DNA from: Plantago ovata
Lineage: Eukaryota > Streptophyta > Magnoliopsida > Lamiales > Plantaginaceae
DNA: 64,000 nucleotides
Direction: 5' to 3'
Assembly (NCBI GenBank): GCA_028274465.1
Contig: CM051456.1
Span: 64,714,753 to 64,778,752 of the forward strand
Part shown: positions 57,945 through 64,000 of the stretch, piece after piece
How positions within the stretch are numbered: position 1 is the stretch's first letter
How the letters are laid out: each line of letters begins with the position of its first letter
Notes under the pieces: generated by a model
Told to the model about the DNA's origin: nothing
The model's input: only the letters and a program-made list of their open reading frames with translations
Database searches by the model: none
Translations under genes and position numbers: made by a program

Positions 57945-58206
57945 TCCCTTGTAAAAAGCTTTATTTTGTTTTGTTTGCTGATTACTTTAGTTATCCATAA
58001 GCTTTCTTGTAAACTTACTGAAAGGTAACTATCAGCAATGAACTTTTTTACTCTTATTGGTTTTTGATTATGCAAACTATTTATGCTTTCTGTTTTAGTA
58101 TTCAAGTATGTTTGTATTAATCAACTGATTTATTCAACATCAGAAACCTCTAAAAGGGTAACAATTAATTTAGCCATGAATTTCTAACATCAAAAAGGGG
58201 GAAATT
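57945..58206 (+). other. 3' untranslated part of F with polypurine tract
   Basis: T-rich sequence ending in AAAAAGGGGGAAA (58192-58204) directly before the 3' LTR. Confidence 0.85.
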
Positions 58207-59729
58207 TGTTAGGAAACTTGTAATTTTGATGAGCAATTAACCATGCTAAATTAAGGAAAGTCCAGTAACTAGTACTCTTAAGGTCCATAGGAATTTAGAA
58301 TTTTAAGGACATTGTAAAAGAGGAACGTTTGCTGAAGACTTAGTGTAGGTACTAGTTAGGTGCTTTAGTTTGTTGATGATGTACTTTGTTTTTACAAATG
58401 AACTATTGAAGCACTAGAAGCGCTCAAAAATTTGAAGATTCGAAGACTGAAGATTTAGAAGAATTTTGAGAAAGGTATCTACAAAGGCACATGTTGCTCA
58501 GAAAGTGAGATTTTCAGCAACAACTCGCATAACTGAAAATCTATATGATAGAGTAGGTTGTGCTTGCTGAAACTGAGATTGACCACTTGCTGAAAAACAT
58601 ATGTGACCTCCTTGCTGAAGAAGTACTTGCATTTTGGCTCCATTGTTCACATTTGAATTCGATTCAAATGAATTCAAATGAACATTAAATGGAAAGTAGG
58701 CACGCGAAGAACATGAAGACTAGAAGACAAATGAAGGACGCTGTTGAAAGTACAAAAGCAAGATAGTGACATCTTGAGGTGCAAAGCCTTAGAATTTGAA
58801 ATTCAAACGGCTCTCTTGATACACTATAAATAGAGGTCATCCGGCAAAGAGTTGAAGTGTGTCAACAACGTGATCAAACTCTCACTTGTGCTTAAACACT
58901 CAATCTTTTATACTCTTTACTGCCCATTGATCCGTTCCAAGACTTAAGCTTGAAACAAAAGCTACTTGTGAAGAAGTAGAACATTCACGGCTAAGAAATT
59001 AGCTTAGTGTTCTTTCTTTTGAACAAGAACAAGTCTTGACACCAGAAACAACTTAACTTGCTTACTGAAAAGTATTACAAGTTGTGTTTCTTTAGATAAC
59101 TTGTTATACCTGAAAAGTTATACTCAAGTCATCTCATCCCAAACCTCTCTAACTGATAAACACCCTTTTTCAGGCGCGAAATTCAGGGGGAATTAATCAA
59201 GCATTGTGTTGCTGATTATAAGTCCCAAGTTTGGTGGAGAACAAGGTCACAGTTCTCTAGTTAGGTTGGAAACGAAGCAAGTGTGCTTTGGTTTCTGAAG
59301 AATCATTAGTGATAGAATTTGTAAGGAACCTCAATCTTATCTTAGTGGATTCAGTCCTGGAAAGGATAAAGTGGATTAGTTGAGAGATTACGCACTCTCA
59401 GATACCACTATAAAAGTGTTTGTGTGATTTACTTTACCGCATTTAGTTTTCAGCAAGCTAAACTTATTGTACACTGTCATTCTGCTCACTTGCTGATACT
59501 AGCACGCTCTGAAAAGCACTTATTGTATAAAGTCTTCCGCACTCTATTTTTAAAGTACCGGCAAACTCATTACTGAAAAGTTAGAAGTACTTGCTGATAA
59601 AGTTAAGTACCAGCAAACTCATTACTGAAATGTAATAAGCACTTGCTGAGAATGTTTTTAAACGATGAAAGTTTGAAAAGACTATTCACCCCCCCTCTAG
59701 TCTTTTCTTGTTGTTTAAAGGGACCAACA
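58207..59729 (+). repeat. 3' LTR of F
   Basis: 1,523 bases, matching 36574-38067 with about 4% differences and two short indels. TATAAATA at 58825-58832. About ten TTGCTGA/TCAGCAA words. Confidence 0.93.
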
Positions 59730-59734
59730 AATCA

Positions 59735-60512
59735 GTACTACCTCGCTTCCAAGACAATGGCTATGAAGAGCCAAATTAGCACCTTTGATCAGAAATATGA
59801 TGAAGCTTTTCACGAGGCTTATGATAGATTCATGGGGTTGCAACATCGGTGCCCACATCATGGGTACGATAAGGGTCAGCTTCTCCAATACTTTTACAAT
59901 GGCTTACATCCTGAGATTCAATCGCAAGTGGATAGTATATGTGGAGGTAGTATAGGAGAGTTGACGCCTACTCAAGCTCAATTGAAGCTAGACACCATGT
60001 ACCGGAATTCTCAAAACCGGAATGTGAGAGCCCGTGAGCTTCAAAAGGAGCAAAGAGGTGAGGCCAAGATGGTGGTGGAGAAAGATGAGTTCGATGGGTT
60101 CGCCCATGAAGTGAAGCAAGCTTTGAGGCAAAGCGTTCCTATTCCTTCTACGAAAGTTTGTGGTGTGTGCAAGAACTATGGGCACCCGACCTACTTATGC
60201 CGTTCTGAATTTGCTAGAGAGAAATTTGTCAAGAACGAGGTCCGTCAAGACTTGTATGCTGCTATCGATGGAGAGCAAAGTGTTGAGGACGTAAATTATG
60301 GCCAGGGGTATGGCAATGTGAGGCCACAAAACCGTGGAGGGCAAGGACCACGAGGTGGATACCAAAACCAAGGCAATTATGGTTATGTTAATAATCCCGA
60401 TCAATATGCCTATGGGCCTAATCAAGATAGAAGCCGTCTCAGCTATGGGAAGAATTGGTATGAAGGAGTACCGCCTTCTAATCCTACACCTCCATCTCTG
60501 GTTGCTAATTGA
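59735..60512 (+). pseudogene. Gag of E, second part
   Basis: Continues the host after F: KTMAMKSQISTFDQKYDEAF, QHRCPHHGYDKGQLLQYFYN, the knuckle CGVCKNYGHPTYLC (CX2CX4HX4C) near 60159-60200, then a Gly/Asn/Gln/Tyr-rich tail (about 60290-60430). Confidence 0.85.
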
Positions 60513-60530
60513 GGGCCGCAACGTGGAGGA

Positions 60531-61358
60531 GTGCTTCCTTCGCCTCCTGTCTCTTCTCTCAATGATCTAGTGGTTAAAACGAACAAGTTCATGGAGCACT
60601 ATTATCTCAAAGAGGCTACTAACAATCAACGGTTCGAAAAGCTTGAGGCTAGTAGTAGCAACCTTCATAAGAAGTTGCAAGAGTTGATAGATCGAGGAAC
60701 TAGTAGAGAGCAAGGGAACTTTCCCGGTAACACGGAAAAATCTATGGCTATAACCGTGGTGACTGATCTTCCCGTAGAAATTACGGTTGTGAGGGACAAT
60801 GTACGAGTTGAGGTGCCAAGTTGCAAGATAACTGAAACTTGCAAGGTGAGTAAGGAACTTGAGACTCCTAAGGTGGATATGAAAGAGGAGATAGTCGCAC
60901 AATCTGATGCGATAGTTGAGGAAGTGAAAGAAAGCTCATCGTCTGAGGATGTGATGGTAGATGTGGTGGAAGTGCCTATCCAAGAGAGCTTTGATGTAGA
61001 GATCGGCTTGGGGAAGAAGGATGGAATAGTGGCAACTCTTGACACGGGAGCGGGTGTGAATGTCATACCTTTGAACGTGTATGAAGAGTCGGGTTTGTCT
61101 GGCTTGAGACCCATGAAATGTATGGTACAATTGGCGGATGGGTCCATGAAGAAGCCATTGGGTGTGATTGAGAATCTGGTGGTTCGAATTGCCGGTGTAG
61201 AGGTGAAGACGAATTTCATCGTCATGCCTACATCTTCTGCAAAGCTCAAGGATGTGGTTCTTTTGGGTAGAGCTTTCATCAACAAAGTGCATATGTTCAT
61301 AGACATGTATTGCCGTACATGTAGTTTTGCGGTAAATGGCAAGCAACACACGTTGTGA
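60531..61358 (+). pseudogene. Aspartic protease region of E
   Basis: A 275-codon frame. Linker KKLQELIDRGTSREQGNFPG, an acidic Val/Glu-rich stretch, then the retropepsin-like domain: GIVATLDTGAGVNVIPLNVY (active-site DTG), MVQLADGSMKKPLGVIE, NFIVMPTSS and VVLLGRAFINKVHMFIDMYC. The frame itself is open. No RT follows. Confidence 0.88.
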
Positions 61359-61938
61359 GCCATAGTTAATTCATGTGCTTATGTTGATACTAACAAACTT
61401 GTACGATTTTTTGGTCCACTTTATGTTCGTCGAGATGTGTAAGGACTTGATGCTTTGAAGAGCATTTGGATGGGGAAGTCTAGTACCCAATGCGAAATTG
61501 ATCCCGCATGAGTTGTGAAGAGTCGAGCCAACATCTTCTAAACAAAGACGCTTCTCGGGAGGCAACCCGAGGTTGTAGGTACTTGCATATAGATTAGAAG
61601 CACGTTTAAATTTTGTTTTGTTGAGTGGACAAGGTTTTTGGGTTGAAAATTTAGCAAAAGTCGGAAAAAAATGGAGTTGGAGCATTCAGGTCCAAAGTGG
61701 ACCGCTTGGCTTTTTCAAGTGCGCCGCTTGGAAACTGACTAACTCTCTGGAATTTCCAGAGAGTTTGGCCAGTAACCAAGCGGACCGCTTGGGAAAAGCC
61801 AAGCGTCTCGCTTGGCTAAGTGGACCGCTTGGGAAGTGACCAAACTTTCTGGAATTTCCAGAGACTTTGGTCAGTAACCAAGCGGACCGCTTGGAAACAG
61901 TCAAGTGGCTCGCTTGGCCAAGCGCTCCGCTCGGCTGC
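61359..61938 (+). repeat. Post-protease region of E with tandem palindromic repeat
   Basis: CGGGAGGCAACCCG lies at 61556-61569. From 61690 the sequence is full of CAAGCGGACCGCTTGG-type palindromes. Two ~102-base units (61741-61842 and 61843-61938) each hold CTGGAATTTCCAG and AAGCGG/CCGCTT stems; a third related unit is in the E LTR (35796-35872). G is inserted right after. Confidence 0.85.
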
Positions 61939-63081
61939 TGATGAACCGGGTTGTCAGACTCAATTAATCAAATAAATTTGTATTTAACCAAAGGCAATTC
62001 ACAACTACAACGAAAACCGTAGTGTAGCAGTAGAATAACCTCGAGTGTCGATCTCTAAGGACTATAACTAGCTTTATCTAATCTAACTTAAGAATATAAA
62101 ATCAACGAACGACTTAGCAAAGGTTTTTCTTAGCAGATAATGGAGATTGGTGATAGTATTGTCATTCAAAGCATAGCAGGTTAATAATCATGCTTAAATT
62201 CTCCAGAGTTGCATAGAGATCTTTGATCAATGAATTGTCCAATTGTGTTCCGTAATTATTCAACACTACGAAGATAGAGATTTAGATAGATCAAATAAAT
62301 AAAGCAATAACTCAAAGTATAATGCGCGATATAGCCATTAGCAAAATTATTAACCCTTCGCTAAGAAATCACATACTATCACCAACGAGAAGTTTAGCTA
62401 CTCATAGATGTCATGCAATCAACAGAAATCATACCACGAATGAATGAAAACATGATGAAAGATATATAAATATAAATAGAAAAACGGTAAGATACAATGT
62501 TACTGAAGGTTGTCAATCTCCGAACAATCGCGATCTTACAAGCTCCAAAACGCTAAGAAAAAGGATCACCTAAGCTAAGAACCCCCAGAACAGGCTATGG
62601 AGAATTCCTACCTAAAACTACTGAGAAAGGTGAGAGAAAAGGTCTGAGAAAGTATGAAAAATGGAGAAAACTGAGCAACTATATATAGTGTTTCGGAAGG
62701 TGTGGGGCGAAGGGCCCCACACACCGGGCGATTCGTCTGGTGTGGGGCGATTCGCCCCACGTCCCGGGATATCTTTTACTTTTCGGACTCGGTTTTTGCC
62801 TTCTAGTGACCTTCTAGCCTTCAGATTCGACCCCTAGACTTCAAATCCTATCCGGAATATTTTGGATACTCCAATTAGGCCTTCGGAACACCAATTCCTT
62901 GTCTACTTCAATATAATTGCCCGGAAAACCTCGTTTTTCACCCAAAACCTGTAAAATACAAACTAAAGCGAAACGTGACACTATTCTAATAAAATGCACT
63001 AAATTATAGCTAAATTAACATAGAGGATAGCTAAAATAGGTGAAAAAGACTCAAATGAAAGTGTAAAATACACATTCATCA
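61939..63081 (-). repeat. 3' LTR of G
   Basis: 1,143 bases, TGATGAACC to ACATTCATCA on the plus strand, most similar to the LTRs of C. Palindrome module at 62701-62768 (GGGCGATTCG, GGGGCGATTCGCCCC). The partner LTR is outside the window. Confidence 0.9.
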
Positions 63082-64000
63082 AACTCCCCAAACCGAACCT
63101 TTGCTTGTCCTCAAGCAACTAAGCTAGACTCTAATGCAAAAAACAATGCAACACAAAAAAAATGGAGTCTCATGCCAAATGAAATGAACTAATCTATTGA
63201 ATCTATCAAAAAACGTATGAACAAAAACCATACAAATCGTAACATGAATATAGGTTGAAGCATGCCTCGATTGACTCATACACATTCACATAAGCACTTA
63301 TGTCAAGACAAGATAATCTCTCGTAACATTCTCTACCTGGACCTAGTCAGTGACGACGTAATGAAACATGTTAGAATACGAATGGTTGTCCCATGCCTAT
63401 GAAACTGAGGACTTACTGCTGTTCACCAAGTTAAGACTTTTCCTCAAAGAGGTCGAACCAATACTGGCTCTCATCAAACAAAGTAGGGTTCCCTAAAAAA
63501 GATAACACTCCCCTATTCTACCCATCTCTCAAGCAAAGCCTTAAGCTATTCACCACTTCCTGAATGGCAGGATGAGGGTGGTCTAGAACAGATGACTCTC
63601 AAAAAAGAAAAGATAAAAAATTACAACACGATTACGAACACTACAAGAATATTACACTTTTTTTTCTTTTGTTTCTTTTCCAGTTTTTTTCTTTTTTTCT
63701 GAAATTTTTCTTTTTCTCTTTTTTTCAATTTTTTTTTTTAGCCAGCAGTAGCACAACGAAAAATAAATGACTCACAAACGACCTCCCCAAACCTATTTGA
63801 AAGAATAGGCTGGAGTACAAAATTTACGAAAAAGGAAAAATAAACTCACAACACAAAATTGAAAAACGAAAAACAAGTCTAACGATAGCGTAACCCCCTC
63901 CCCAAACCTATTCGAGAGAATAGGTTGCAAACAAAGGATCACACAATCTCACACTACCTCCTTCCTAGGAATTTAACAATCTCAAAGCAAGGTGAAGACT
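61939..64000 (-). mobile_element. Element G: Athila-like element, only its 3' part in the window
   Basis: Minus strand. The LTR (61939-63081) is followed by the same non-coding 3' module as in C and J: polypurine tract, TTGCTTGAGGACAAGCAA hairpin (63118-63101 on the minus strand), purine-rich tract (about 63745-63655), and hairpins near 63787-63812 and 63905-63927. It runs off the window. It is inserted in the E repeat region. Confidence 0.88.

Larger units (their letters stand above)
36574..59729 (+). mobile_element. Element F: SIRE/Maximus-like Ty1/copia element with large post-pol region (contains J)
   Basis: Full outline from LTR to LTR: 5' LTR 36574-38067, initiator-Met primer site, gag, integrase, RNase H (split by J), about 5 kb of further coding-like sequence, polypurine tract, 3' LTR 58207-59729. 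The flanks GATCG and AATCA form an imperfect target duplication. LTR difference is about 3.9% by eye. The RT core is not seen. More than five breaks. SIRE/Maximus elements are known for a long gag and an extra (env-like) region after pol, which fits. Confidence 0.88.
35445..61938 (+). mobile_element. Element E: gag-protease Ty3 (Athila-like) element, split by F and G
   Basis: Plus strand. LTR-like start at 35445 (TGATGAACG), gag from 36230, insertion of F at 36574-59729, gag resuming at 59735, protease to 61358, then palindromic repeats up to 61938 where G is inserted. No RT or integrase. The 3' LTR is beyond the window. No primer-binding site was recognised between LTR and gag. About two breaks besides the insertions. 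Related to B and J by gag and protease sequence but with its own palindrome type (AAGCGG.CCGCTT). Confidence 0.8.

Overview
This is plant nuclear DNA, almost certainly from an angiosperm and probably a eudicot. The evidence is the mix of Ty1/copia and Ty3 LTR retrotransposons primed by initiator-Met and Asp tRNAs, plant PIF/Harbinger genes of the Myb-like ORF1 plus DDE transposase type, and a fragment resembling plant mitochondrial nad1. I see no intact host gene, tRNA, rRNA or CRISPR. The window is a pile of transposable elements inserted into each other. The letters used below are mine. Layout: A (1 to ~6415, +) is a gag-only LTR element with very long LTRs (~2.85 kb); its first LTR is cut by the window edge. 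H (~6415-12084, -) is the 5' part of a SIRE/Maximus-like copia element. 12085-12372 is a short palindromic stretch. 12373-16535 holds a decayed PIF/Harbinger element (Harbinger I); its upstream part is packed with perfect hairpins and contains mitochondrial-like DNA. 16806-18882 is a second decayed Harbinger (II) with divergent genes. D (18883-35444, -) is a copia element inserted in the Harbinger II transposase. B (22071-34267, +) sits in D with target-site duplication GGCTT, and C (24677-30387, -) sits in B with duplication TGCAC. E (from 35445, +) sits in the 5' LTR of D. F (36574-59729, +), a SIRE/Maximus-like copia element and sister of H, sits in the gag of E. J (42811-51444, -) sits in the RNase H of F with duplication GTTGC. 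G (61939 to beyond the window, -) sits in E. The deepest chain is five levels: Harbinger II, D, E, F, J. LTR pair differences counted by eye agree with the nesting: B about 5% and C inside it about 2.3%; F about 3.9% and J inside it about 3.3%. A is about 2.4%. At 1.3e-8 substitutions per site per year these are roughly one to two million years. How the parts relate: B, C, E, J and G are related Ty3 (Athila-like) elements. B, C and J show a tRNA-Asp primer site; B, J and E carry gag and protease and C only gag. None shows reverse transcriptase, RNase H or integrase, so all would have needed enzymes from an autonomous relative. What they conserve is non-coding: GC-rich palindromes repeated in the LTR and again downstream of the coding region, a hairpin-plus-G-tract pair, a CGGGAGGCAACCCG motif and a hairpin before the polypurine tract. 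J also has an intact 459-codon downstream frame of unknown function, and F has about 5 kb of extra coding-like sequence after pol. The most intriguing structure not explained by ordinary retroelements is the palindrome-rich block at 12123-13480.
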